Assembly (NCBI RefSeq): GCF_031143425.1
Contig: NC_090444.1
Coordinates: 1,352,846,323-1,352,910,322, forward strand
DNA length: 64,000 nucleotides
From: Pleurodeles waltl
Lineage: Eukaryota > Chordata > Amphibia > Caudata > Salamandridae
Direction of reading: 5' to 3'
Shown here: positions 22,322 through 32,667 of the stretch, in pieces
How positions within the stretch are numbered: position 1 is the stretch's first letter
How the letters are laid out: each line of letters starts with the position of its first letter
Notes under the pieces: generated by a model
What the model was told of the DNA's origin: nothing
Database searches by the model: none
Seen by the model: the letters and a program-made list of their open reading frames with translations, nothing else
Position numbers and translations under genes: made by a program

Positions 22322-25035
22322 TTTTAGAAAACGGGTCTTTGGTTGGCAGTTAGGTTACCCCTGTCCAAGCAAGGACACTCACTCTAGTCAGGGAAAAGGA
22401 GAAATACACCTGGTTAACCTCCACTCACCCCCTTGGTAGCTTGACACGAGCAGGCAGGCTTAACTCAGAAGCAATGTGTAAAGTATTTGTACCAACACAC
22501 ACAGTAATACAGTGAAAAAACTACAAAATGGACACCACCCCAGTATAGAAAAATAGCTAATATGTATCTATATCAAGCAAGACTAAAATGACAACAATCC
22601 AACATACACAAGTTAAATATGAATTTTCAAAAGAATAAGGGGGTCATTACGACCTTGGTGGGCGACTACCACCGCCCGCCAGGCGGTAACCGCCGTGCGG
22701 CCGCCAATGCGGCCGCACTCGCGCGGCCCCCATTATGACATTCCCGCCGGCCCAGCGGGGATGAGGCCGCAACATAGGAGCCGGCTCCGAATGGAGCCGG
22801 CGGTGTTGCGGCCGTGCGACGTGTGCAGTTGCACCCGTCGCGCTTTTCACTGTCTGCTATGCAGACAGTGAAAAGCTGGCCGGGGCCCTGTTAGGGGGTC
22901 CCTGCACTGCCCATGCCAGTGGCATGGCCCCCAGGGGCCCCAGGACACCCCTTACCACCAGCCTCTTCCTGGCGGTGCAAACCGCCAGAAATAGGCTGGC
23001 GGTAGGGATGTCATAATCCCCAGGGCAGCGCTGCTTGCAGCGCTGCCCTGGCGGATTATCACTGCTGGGGCTAAAATGGCGGGAAACCGCCGGCCCCGGC
23101 GGTGCAACCGCGGCGCTACCACCGCGGTCGTAATGAGGGCCTCCGTACCGCCAGCCTGTTGGCGGTACGGACGCTACATTACCCCTGGCGGTCTCCGACC
23201 GCCAGGGTCGTAATGACCACCTAAGCGTCTTATTCCATAGAAAACAATGGAAACGATTTTTTTGCATGAAGTACCACGTTAGCGTAAAAAATAAAGCCGT
23301 GCAGGCGCACGTGCATCGGTAAAGGCCGTGCGTCGTTGCTTCTCTGGTCGGGTCGGCGATGCGTCGTTTCTTCTCCCTCGCAAGACAGCGATGTGTCGAC
23401 TTCCGGATGGGGCACCTCGGATCCACGCAGTCAGATTGACTTTGACACCCAGAGACGATGCATAGAAAATGCTATTGAACGGTGTTAGAAAATCACACTG
23501 CGTGGGGTTTGCATCGTTATCAGCAGCCACAAGTGGGTGTTGCACATCGTTTCTGCAGCCGATGTGTCTCTCCTAGCCACGATGCAGGTGGAGCATCGAT
23601 ATTAGCAGAGAAGCCGGTGACATGTTGTTTATCAGCCACATCAAAAGTTTCCCGCACAGCTCTTGTCTGCCAACTTCACCTTTCAAGGGCCCACTTGGCA
23701 GGACAGGAGTCTCAGTAGAGAGCCAAGGTGCTGGCAGAGGAAGTCTTTGATGGCCCTGAGACTTCAAAACAGGAGGCAAGCTCAGTTCAAGCCCTTGGAA
23801 ATTCTTCACAAGCAGGACTATACCACAAGGTTGAGTCTTTATCCCCTTTCACAGGCAGAAGCAGCAACTACAAGATAGCCCAACAAAGCACAGTCACAGG
23901 CAGGGGCAGCACTCCTCCTCAGCTCTTCTCCTTCGCAGAGATTCCTCTTGGTTCCAGAAGAGATCTGATGTTCAGGGGTTTTGGGTCCAATACTTATACC
24001 CCCTTATGCCTTTGAAGTAGGTCTACTTCAAAGGAAAGTCTCTGTTGTTCACAAGATCCTGCCTTGCCCAAGTCAGAACCCAGCCAAACATCAGGTGGTT
24101 GTGAGAGGGCAGGCACAGTCCATTCAGGTGTAAGTGACCACTCCTCCCTCTACTCTAGCACAGATGGCTCATCAGGATATTCATGCTACACCCCAGCTCC
24201 CTTTGTCTCACTGTCTAGAGGGGATTCACAAACAGCCCAACTGTCAAACTGACCCATCCACAATCCACAATCCACAAACAGGCAGAGCCACAGAACGGTT
24301 TAAGTAAGAAAATGCCTACTTTCTAAAAGTGGCATTTTCAAACTAACAATCCAAAAACCAACTTCACTAAAATATGTATTTTTAAATTGGGAGTTCAGAG
24401 CCCCAAACTCTATACTTCTCAAAGGGAATCTGCACTTTAAAGTTATTTAAAGGTAGCCCCCATGTTAACCCATGAGAGGGATAGGCGTTGCACAGTGAAG
24501 ACTGAATTTAGCTGTATTTCACTGTTAGGATATGTAACCTACATCAGTACATGTCCAACCTTTAACATGCACTGCACACTGCCCAGGGGGCTATCTAGGA
24601 CCTACCTTAGGGGTGCCTTAAACGTATGAAAAAGGAAGGTTTAGGCCTGGCAAGTGGGTACACTTACCAAATCGAATTGTCAGTTTAAAACTGCACCTCC
24701 AGACACTGCAGTGGCAGGCCTGAGCCATGTTTGTAGGACTACTAATGTTGGTGATACAACCAGTGCTGCATGCCCACTAGTAGCATTTGATTTACAGTCC
24801 CTGGGCACCTCTAGTGCACTTTACTAGGGACTTACTAGTAAATCAAATATGCCAATCATAGTTAAGCCAATTTACACATACATTTTATATAGCAGCACTT
24901 GCACTTTAGCACTGGTTAGCGGAGGTAAAGTGCCAGCGATAAAAACAGCAAAAACAAAGTCCAGCACACATCAACAACCTGGGAAGCCGAGGCAAAAAGT
25001 TAGGGGAGACCACGCCAAGTATGCCAAGTCTAACA
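22322..25035 (+). mobile_element. Solo LTR, family L copy 5 (split by hairpin element)
   Basis: The LTR runs from TTTTAGAAAACGGGTC to CCAAGTCTAACA and is flanked by the 5-bp duplication CCTGG (22317-22321 and 25036-25040). The 583-bp serial-hairpin element at 22639-23221 interrupts it. Removing that leaves about 2.1 kb, similar to copy 1 and longer than copy 3. Landmarks include CACTGTCTAGAGGGGATTCA near 24210 and GCACTTTAGCACTGGTTAGC at 24901. Confidence 0.85.
22639..23221 (+). mobile_element. GC-rich serial-hairpin element, type 2 (583 bp)
   Basis: The ends GGGGGTCATTACGACCTTGG and, inverted, GGTGGTCATTACGACCCTGG are flanked by TAA (22636-22638 and 23222-23224). The interior is a row of hairpins: 22695-22718, nested 22764-22814, 22842-22875 (16-bp perfect arms around TAT), 22953-23003 (nested), about 23010-23060, 23109-23128, 23137-23163 and 23185-23204. 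It is non-coding and CpG-rich compared with the LTR around it. The terminal core TCATTACGACCTTGGTGG matches the left end of E1 (TCATTATGACATTGGCGG) at 15 of 18 positions, so it is a likely non-autonomous passenger of that Harbinger-like system. Confidence 0.85.
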
Positions 25036-25040
25036 CCTGG

Positions 25041-25637
25041 GTAGCTGCCCCTTCCAGCTCTTCTAACACTGGCAGTAATTCATTTCCCAGAATGCAGTCA
25101 ATTGTCATCTGGGGACTAAATATGACCTATCTGCATGAAACCTGCCACGAAGAACTCAAATTCAATGCTCTTTCATTTGGAACATTTTGTGCAGATTCAT
25201 CCAAGGGTGCCAAAGTTATTAAGAACACAAAGCTTAACTTTTCAATGGAAACCCAGATTCAAACATAACTGCAGAGGCACTCTGATTGTTATGAATTAGG
25301 AGATTTCAAGAAATGGCAATGGATCAAGAGCTAAAGTGAATATAGCCATTTACCAAACAATCTTGGAATCATTTCTGAATTTGCAGCTAAAGATGATAAG
25401 GGAAGTTGAATTCAAGCCCTGACAGCTTTATAAAATAATGTATGGATGCATTGGGTGATCAACGTGGATATAGTAAAAATTCAGTTCAGTGGGACTATCA
25501 GCTACTGGACAAGTCATACTGATTTAATCACAATGCCTGCTAGCACACAGATCAACAGGGATGCCTTTGACCAAAGTATTGTATTACAAATGACCAGATT
25601 AGCAAATAATCAATTTTACCATTGTGAGGAGGAAGGC
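25041..25637. other. Unassigned sequence between LTR copy 5 and hairpin element 2
   Basis: No recognisable protein or repeat structure is visible. A short open frame (24849-25268) begins inside the LTR and is chance. Confidence 0.45.
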
Positions 25638-25640
25638 TTT

Positions 25641-26574
25641 GGGCCGTATTTATACTCCGTTTGCGCCGAATTTGCGTCGTTTTTTTCGACGCAAATTCGA
25701 CGCTAAACTAACGCCAACTAACGCCATATTTATACTATGGCGTTAGAGGCGAATAGCGCCAAAGTTCCCGGAATGTGCGTCATTTTTTAGCGTGAACCCC
25801 TTCCTTGCGTTAATGATATGCAAGGGAGGCGTTCCCGTCTAAAAAATGACTCCCAGGCCTTTACGTGGTATTTATACTCCCGGGCAAAAGTGACGCCCGG
25901 GAGTGGGCGTGGCTAAAAACGGCGCATTTGCGCCGCTTTTTAACGCCTGGGTCAGGCATGGCGTTAAGGGACAAGTGGGCTCAAAATGAGCCCAGAGTGC
26001 CCTCCCCTGCCCCCAGGGACCCCCCCTGCCACCCTTGGCCACCCCAGGAGGACACCCAAGGCTGGAGGGACCCACCCCAGGGACATTCAGGTAAGTTCAG
26101 GTAAGTTTTTTTTTTTTTTTTTTTAATAATATTTTGTGGCATAGGGGGGCCTGATTTGTGCCCCCCTACATGCCACTATGCCCAATGACCATGCCCAGGG
26201 GACAGAAGTCCCCTGGGCATGGCCATTGGGCAAGGGGGCATGACTCCTATCTTTACAATGATAGGAGTCATGTTGATGGGGGATGGGCGTCGTTAAAAAA
26301 TGGCGCAAGTCGGGTTAAGACGATTTTTTCGACGTAACCTGACTTGCCCCATTTTAAGACGCCCATGCGCCATTTTCCCCCTACGCCGGCGCTGTCTGGT
26401 CTACGTGGTTTTTTCCCACGCAAACCAGGCAGCGCCGGTCTGATTGCGCCGTCTAACGCCATTCCATAAATACGGCGCCCGCATGGCGCTTCAGAATGGC
26501 GTTAGACGGCGCAAAACTTTTTGACGCTAAACTGCGTTAGCGCAGTTTAGCGTCAAAAAGTATAAATATGGGCC
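25641..26574 (+). mobile_element. Serial-hairpin MITE, copy 2 (934 bp)
   Basis: The ends GGGCCGTATTTATAC (25641) and GTATAAATATGGGCC (26574) are flanked by TTT (25638-25640, 26575-26577). It is the same element as 13150-14075 in opposite orientation, with the same order of hairpins. It opens with GCGCCGAATTTGCGTCG and its inverted partner, and ends with the hairpin GACGCTAAACTGCGTTAGCG and its partner. A run of T (26107-26125) follows the GTAAGTTCAGGTAAGT repeat, at the place where copy 1 has a complementary A-rich run. It is non-coding. Confidence 0.9.
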
Positions 26575-27639
26575 TTTGTTTTTATAAATGAAATGAAAAT
26601 CTTATTTACAAAATAGACTCACAAATATTAACCCCTTCACTGCCAGGCCTTTTCCCCCTCAGGGGCCAGGCCTTTTTCTAGCTATTTGGGGCAGTTTGCA
26701 CTTAGCCCTCATAACGTTTTTTCCACATAAGCTACCCATGACAAATTTGCATCCTTTTTTTCCAACATCGTAGGGATTCGAGAGGTACCCAGAGTTTTTG
26801 GGTTCCCCTGAAGGAGACCAAGAAATTAACCAAAATACAGGGAAAATGTTGGTTATTTTAAAACAATGGGAAAAAAGGGCTTTGCGGTGCTAAAATCACC
26901 ATCTTCACAGCTTTCAGGAACAGGCAGAATTGAATCAGAAAACACTGTTTTTCCACACAATTTTGGCATTTTACTAGGACATACCCCATTTTTTTCAATT
27001 TTTTGTGCATTCAGCCTCCTTCCAGTTAGTGACAGAAAGGGCTGTGAAACCAATGCTGGATCCCAGAAAGCTAAACGTTTCTAAAAAGTAGACAAAATTC
27101 TGAATTCAGCAAGGGGCAATTTGTGTAGATCCTACAAGGTTTTCCTACAGAAAATAACAGCTGAAATTTTAAAGAAATGAAATTGAGGTGAAAAAAACAG
27201 CCATTGTTCTCCACGTTTTACTCTGTAACTTTTTCCTGTGATGTCAGATTTTTTAAAGCAAGATACCGTTACGTCTACTGGACTCTTCTAGTTGCGGGGA
27301 TATATATGGCTTACAGGTTCATCAAGAACCCTAGGTACCCAGAGCCAATAAATGGGCTGCACCTTGCAATGGGTTTTGATTCTATACCGGGTACACAGCA
27401 ATTAATTTACTGGAATATAAAGAGTGAAAAATAGGTATCAAGAATACCTTTGTATTTCCAAAAGGGCACAAGAAAAGGTGTTGAGAAGCAGTGGTTATTT
27501 GCACATCTCTGTATTCCGGGGTGCCCATACTAGCATGTGAATTACAGGGTATTTCTCAAATAGATGTCTTTTTTACACACTGTCTTCCATATGGAAGGAA
27601 AAAATGTAGAGAAAGACAGGGGGCAATAACACTTGTTTT

Positions 27640-29150
27640 GCTATTCCGTGTTCCCCCAAGTCTCCCAATAAAAATGGTACCACATTTGCGTGGATAGGCC
27701 TAATGCTCGCGACAGGAAACAAACCATTGCCACATCACATTTTTACATTGACATCTGACATGTTTTTTGTAAAGTGCCTAGCTGTAGATTTTGGCCTCTA
27801 GCTCAGCCGGCACCTAGGGAAACCTACCAAACCTGTGCATTTTTTTAAACTAGACACCTAGGGGAATCCGGGATGGGGTGACTTGTGAGGCTTTCACCAG
27901 GTTCTGTTACCCAGAATCCTTTGCAAAACTCAAAATTTGGCACAAAAAAAAAAATAAATCCTCACTTTTTGGTGACAGAAAGTTCTGGAATGTGAGAGGA
28001 GCCACAAATTTCCTTCCACCTAGCATTTCCCCAAGTTTCCTGATAAAAATGGTACCTCACTTGTGTGGGTAGGCCCAGTGCAAGCAACAGGAAATTCCCC
28101 AAAACACAACATGGACACATCACATTTTCCCAAAGAAAACTGACCCATTTTTTACAAAGTGCCTAGCTGTGGATTTTGGCCTCTAGCTCAGCTGGCACGT
28201 AAGGAAACCTACCAAACCTGTGCATTTTTTTAAACTAGACATCTCGGGGAATCTAAAATGGGGTGACTTGTGGGGCTTTCGCCAGGTTCTGTTACCCGGA
28301 ATCCTTTGCAAACCTCAAAATGTGGCCAAAAAAACACTTTTTCCTCACATTTCGGTGACAGAAAGTTCTGGAATCTGAGAGGGGCTACTAATTTCCTTCC
28401 ACACAGCGTTCCCCCAAGTCTCCTGATAAAAATGGTACTTCACTTGTGTGGGTAGGCCTACTGCTCGCGACAGGAAATGCCCCAAAACACTATCTGGACA
28501 AATCAAAATTATCAATACAAAACTACCTGTTTTTGCGGGGGGCACCAGCGTTTTTGGTCCTGGGCTCAGCAACCATCTAGGGAAACCTACCAAACCCAGA
28601 CATTTCTGAAAATTAGACACCTGAGGGAGTCCAGGGAGGTGTGACTTGCGTGGATCCCCCAGTGTTTTCTTACCCAGAATCCTCAGCAAACCTCAAATGT
28701 AGCTAAAAAATCACATTTTTACCACATTACTATGTAGGATCACCACACTGGGACACATTTCCTACCACCCAACGTTCCCCTCAGTCTCCCGGTAAAAATG
28801 ATACCTCACTTGTGCAGGTGGGCCAAGTGCCTGTGACAGGGAAGAGCCAAAAACATACTGAAATTGAGGGGGAACCAAAGCGGGTCGAAAAGGGCAGTTT
28901 GAAAAAAAACATTTTAAGGCTGACAAGTGGGGCAGAATTTTTATCGGTGTAAATGAGACAATGCTGGGAGGTTTGAATTTTGTGGATTCCTGCAGATTCC
29001 GGAAGGTTCCATCACAAAAATGTGAAAAAAATGTACGATTTCCAGCAAAGCTGGAGGTTTGCAGGGCATTGTGGGTAGGAAAATCGTGCAGGGTGCATGT
29101 GAAGCACACCACCCTGGCCTCACCCAGATGTTTAGTTTTCAGATATGTCT
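27640..29150 (+). repeat. Four tandem ~375-bp units
   Basis: The block TCTCCYRATAAAAATGGTAC recurs at about 27661, 28035, 28419 and 28785 (spacing ~366-384). Each unit also carries GTGTGGGTAGGCC, GCGACAGGAAA, CTAGGGAAACCTACCAAACC and TTACCCAGAATCCT. The same unit in reverse makes up the satellite at 10.7-18.2 kb. The last unit is the most diverged. Short open frames within the units are repeated copies of each other and not genes. Confidence 0.8.
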
Positions 29151-29559
29151 AGTACTCATGGATTTTTCTACATGGCAGAACCACAAAGTCTAAAAAGTGC
29201 AGCCCTCACCATTCCAAGTGGCACGATTTTGAGAGCTAGCCAAGCTCTCATGGCCCAAATGTAAAACCAAAACCCAAAATAATCAAATGCCCTCTTTCTT
29301 GCCATGGGATAAGATGTTTTAGTGTGCTAGGGGAGAGCTGAAAGACTGTTACCCCCTTCAGTTGGGGTGGGGGCATGAACATGCCCATATTGGTTGGTAG
29401 CCACCACCTCACTATTTTTTTTTAATCCCCTGGCATATAGTAGACCCCTTGGGGTGTGGATCGGGGGTAATTGTCCAATTTGCCCCCTGGTGGGCAGAAC
29501 AACTTTGGCCCCATTTATTCAGGTTGGAGGTATGGCCATACCCCTACCATCTTATTTTG

Positions 29560-31060
29560 AAAAAAAATCTTCCCTGGTCTCTGGTGGGCTTTCTGCCCCC
29601 CTTGGGGGTAGATGGGCCTTCCAAAAATAGGCCGATCTGCCCCCAACGGGGGCAGAGATGGCCAACAGTTATGTGCCCCTATGGGGAGCGAACCATGCCC
29701 AGGGGCTTCCCCCCCAAACAAAACAAATACAGAGACACCAATCCCTGGTGCCTAAGTGGTTTCTGCCCCCCACCGGTGGCAAAGCGACCTAATAGAAATG
29801 GGCTGATCTGCCCCCAAGAGGAGCAGAAATGGCCTAAAATAAATTTGCCCCCCAGGGGAATGACCCTTGCCTAAGGGGTCGCTCCCCTTGCGGGAAATCG
29901 GTGCAAAAAAAAATCCCTGATGCCTAGTGGTTTCTGCCTAATAAAATAGGCTGATCTGCCCCCAAGGGGGGCAGAAATGGCCTGAAATAAATTTGCCCCC
30001 AATGGAACGACTCTTGCCTGAGGGGTCGCTCCCCTTGTGTGAAATTGGTGCAAAAAAATAAAAATCCCTGGTGTCTAGTGGTTTCTGCTCCCCTTGGGGG
30101 CAGATGGGCCTAATAAAAATAGGCAGATCTGCCCCCAAGGGGGGCAGAAATGGCCTAAATACAATTTGCCCCCCAGGGGAGTGACCGTTGCCTAAGGGGT
30201 CGCTCTCCATATATAAAAAAATAAAGTTAACAATAAAAAAATATCCCTGGTGTCTAGGGGTTTCTGCCCCCCGGGGGCAGATAAAACTTCACACTTGTAT
30301 AGCGCACTACTCACCCATTAGGGTCTCAAGGTTCTGTACGCATACTGCTGTGGAACCCCTCCTGGCTTTTCCCTGTGAGGCACCCCCTCCTGGATAGCCC
30401 CAGGGTAAAGCCAGGCATCCAAGCGCTGTGAGCACCGTTGTGGAGATTAAGCAAGGTATAGCCCAGAGTTACAGAGTGGGACCCATTAATTAGATAAGGC
30501 ACTGAGCCAAGAATTATCTGGTCCAAGGGAATTAAGCCCAAGAGCCGCCGAGGTGGGAATTGAACCCTGGTCCTGGGCCAGATCTCTGCATCAGCGTCTG
30601 CCGCTCTAACCATTGTGCCACACTTCTAATTATATTCAGCTGATCTGCCCCCGGGGGGGCAGGAAAGGCCTAAAAATATTTTGCCCCCCTGCGGAGCAGC
30701 CCTTGCCCAAGGGGCCACTCCCCTTGTGTATAAATATAAGAAATAAAAATATCCCTGGTGTCTAGTGGTTTCTGCCCCCCTTTCGGGCAGATTGGCCTAA
30801 TAAAAATAGGCCGATCTGCCCCCAAGGGGGGCAGAAACGGCCTAGAATTAATTGTGCCTCAAGGGGAGTGACTCTTGCCTAAGGGGTCACTCCAAACATA
30901 TAAACAAAAATAAACAAACACAAAAAAAAGATCCCTGGGGTCTAGAGGTATAATTTGCCCCCCTGGGGAGTGGCCCTTGCCCAAGGGGCCGATCCCCTTA
31001 TCCATAAACAAACAAAAAAACAAACTCCCTGGTGTCTAGTGGGCATTTCTGCTACCCGAT
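29560..31060 (+). repeat. Tandem ~155-180-bp units built on CTGCCCCC/GGGGGCAG hairpins
   Basis: TCCCTGGTGTCTAGTGG-type starts recur at 29571, 29741, 29911, 30064, 30242, 30750, 30929 and 31023. Each unit contains TTTCTGCCCCCCTTGGGGGC, then GGCCTAATAAAAATAGGCC (itself palindromic), then GATCTGCCCCCAAGGGGGGC. These make two nested inverted repeats. The gap of 508 between 30242 and 30750 is explained by the SINE inserted at about 30284-30632. Confidence 0.8.
30284..30632 (-). repeat. tRNA-derived SINE with L2-type 3' tail
   Basis: On the minus strand the element starts with TGTGGCACAATGGTTAGAGC (A box) and has GGGTTCAATTCCC (B box) ~70 bases on, a typical tRNA-derived promoter. Its 3' part reads CCTTGAGACCCTAATGGGTG followed by AGTAGTGCGCTATA (30295-30330 on the plus strand). 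That tail closely matches the 3' end of the LINE at 52.09 kb. The SINE sits within one ~160-bp tandem unit. SINEs borrowing a LINE tail are well known for L2-clade LINEs. No clear target duplication is visible. Confidence 0.75.
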
Positions 31061-31080
31061 CGCAAAAATCCAGAGAGAGA

Positions 31081-31118
31081 CATCAAAGGAAAGGAAAGGC
31101 CTTTCCTTTCCTTTGATG
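31081..31118. repeat. 38-bp perfect palindrome
   Basis: CATCAAAGGAAAGGAAAGG is followed immediately by its exact reverse complement, with no spacer. It is a G/A-rich cruciform-forming site within the right part of the composite repeat. Confidence 0.9.
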
Positions 31119-31535
31119 CCGCTCTCGGCCCCTCAACGTGATCGGAGGAGCAATCGTGCGCTGACATCATCAGACGCCATAGAGGGGTCGGGAGGTGGTG
31201 GAAGGGGAAGTGATTCCCCTTCCATCCCTGCCCAGGGGAGGGGGGTGCGAGGCCCCCGGCGGGAGCGCTAGTGCTTCCCCCAAGGGCCCTTATGTGGACG
31301 TAACGGTTACATCCTGGGCACCCCAGCGGTGCTACCCAGAACATGACTGTTGCGTCCAGGGCACCTGAGGGGTTGAAGGATGCAGAGAAGATAAATAAGA
31401 TCACTGGTTGAAGAAACGGTGGCAATAAACCTGATTGAAACAGATCGTTGTAAGTACAACAGATCTTCGTAAGTACAACTCCACATGAAGATAGTTTCGA
31501 GTTGAGCAGGGGTCATTGCCTGATGGAAAGACATA

Positions 31536-31726
31536 GGGGGTTATTACAACTTTGGAGGAGGTGTTAATCCGTCCCAAAAGTGACGGTAAAGTGACGGATA
31601 TACCCCCAGCCGTATTACGAGTCAATTATATCCTATGGAACTCGTAATACGGCTGGTGGTATATTCGTCACTTTACCGTCACTTTTGGGACGGATTAGCA
31701 CCTCCTCCAAAGTTGTAATAACCCCC
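31536..31726. mobile_element. 191-bp near-perfect foldback MITE
   Basis: GGGGGTTATTACAACTTTGG at the left returns as its reverse complement at the right, and the arms stay complementary for ~85 bp around a short centre (about 31620-31640). The flanking 3-bp duplication is ATA (31533-31535, 31727-31729). The end TTATTACAACTTTGGAGG differs from the type 2 hairpin end TCATTACGACCTTGGTGG mainly by CpG-decay-type changes, placing it in the same terminal group. Confidence 0.9.
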
Positions 31727-31729
31727 ATA

Positions 31730-32662
31730 GAATCTTCACAACCTTACGCCTGATGTTACTATTAAAGATGGTTATGTATAGTGATATTAAGCAGATTGTT
31801 TATGATAAGATGCAATTGCCATAGCTTTAAAAACAATAACTTTCATTTTTGGAAAAAGAACTACAGCAATTATCAGCTCAGTGGATAAAGTTAGAAAAGA
31901 TAATATTGGCATTCTTTCTGTAAAAGAGTGCTTGATTGTAATCAAGGAAGGTTTTGCAGAAGAATCTGCATATGGGACTAACATAGTAGATCAGGAGTAC
32001 ATTTTTATTGTGTACACTGAATAAGTAAGAACCCTATAAAAAAGCAGCAGCCACCACAGTGGAAACTTGATCCGTGGAGGATTCATGGTGATCCTAGTGC
32101 TAGCTTTTTTTAAATAGTTAGTTTGAATGTTGTTGATTTGAAGAAGAGCTATGGAAATCAAGTTCTACTATCATGGCCCTACAAATCGTATGTCATACTA
32201 CTAAATTATATTGTGCTAATTAGTCAGTTTATAAACATAAATGCTTATTTGGTGGACCAGTAAGTGGATTATTGTTTCTGCTAATTAAGGAGCTCAGTTT
32301 GGAGGTGGTTCAGATATCTTCTAATTTTACAGATTTTTTAACAGGTGAAAACAAGAGGGTTAAGGAAAAGTGGAAGAACTATTTCAGTAGAATGATTGTT
32401 AGAAAGGTATATATCCTGTCCAGAATAGATAGAGATTGATATTTAACCTGATTTATTGGTTGCATGAGGTCTCCGTGAAATATTGTTGCATGGCAGCATT
32501 TGTGACTGGAGATGTAATGTAAAAATCCTACAAACATGTGCAAGAATCCAATATAAAGTTTGAGGGTCATGGATAGATTTTTCAAATGTTTGAGTAAGAT
32601 AAAAGAGGAAAGAAGCTGGCTAACTTCAAACATCCATAAACTGTCAATTACAAAATGAAAAG
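31730..32662. other. AT-rich sequence with one unassigned open frame
   Basis: Without an ATG start, a frame stays open from about 31810 to 32022 and reads EGFAEESAYGTNIVDQEY in its second half. I cannot match it to a family, and it may be chance or a decayed transposon gene. The rest is AT-rich without repeats. This block continues at 36681 on the far side of LTR family B. Confidence 0.35.
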
Positions 32663-32667
32663 CCAAT

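Larger units (their letters stand above)
26630..31385 (+). mobile_element. Composite repeat with AACCCC ends (about 4.75 kb)
   Basis: The left border AACCCCTTCACTGCC (26632) and, inverted, the right border AACCCCTCAGGTGCC (about 31375) agree at 11 of 15 positions. Between them lie non-coding sequence (26.65-27.6 kb), the ~375-bp tandem units (27.64-29.15 kb) and the ~160-bp hairpin units (29.56-31.06 kb), and no transposase-like frame. A further inverted feature near the right end is GACGTAACGGTTAC (31298). This could be one non-autonomous DNA transposon with internal tandem expansion. No target duplication was found, so the ends are provisional. Confidence 0.45.

Noticed and set aside
22857..23426. 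189-residue minus-strand open frame in GC-rich DNA
   Set aside because: It spans the 583-bp hairpin element and its border with the LTR; openness follows from GC-richness and hairpin symmetry.
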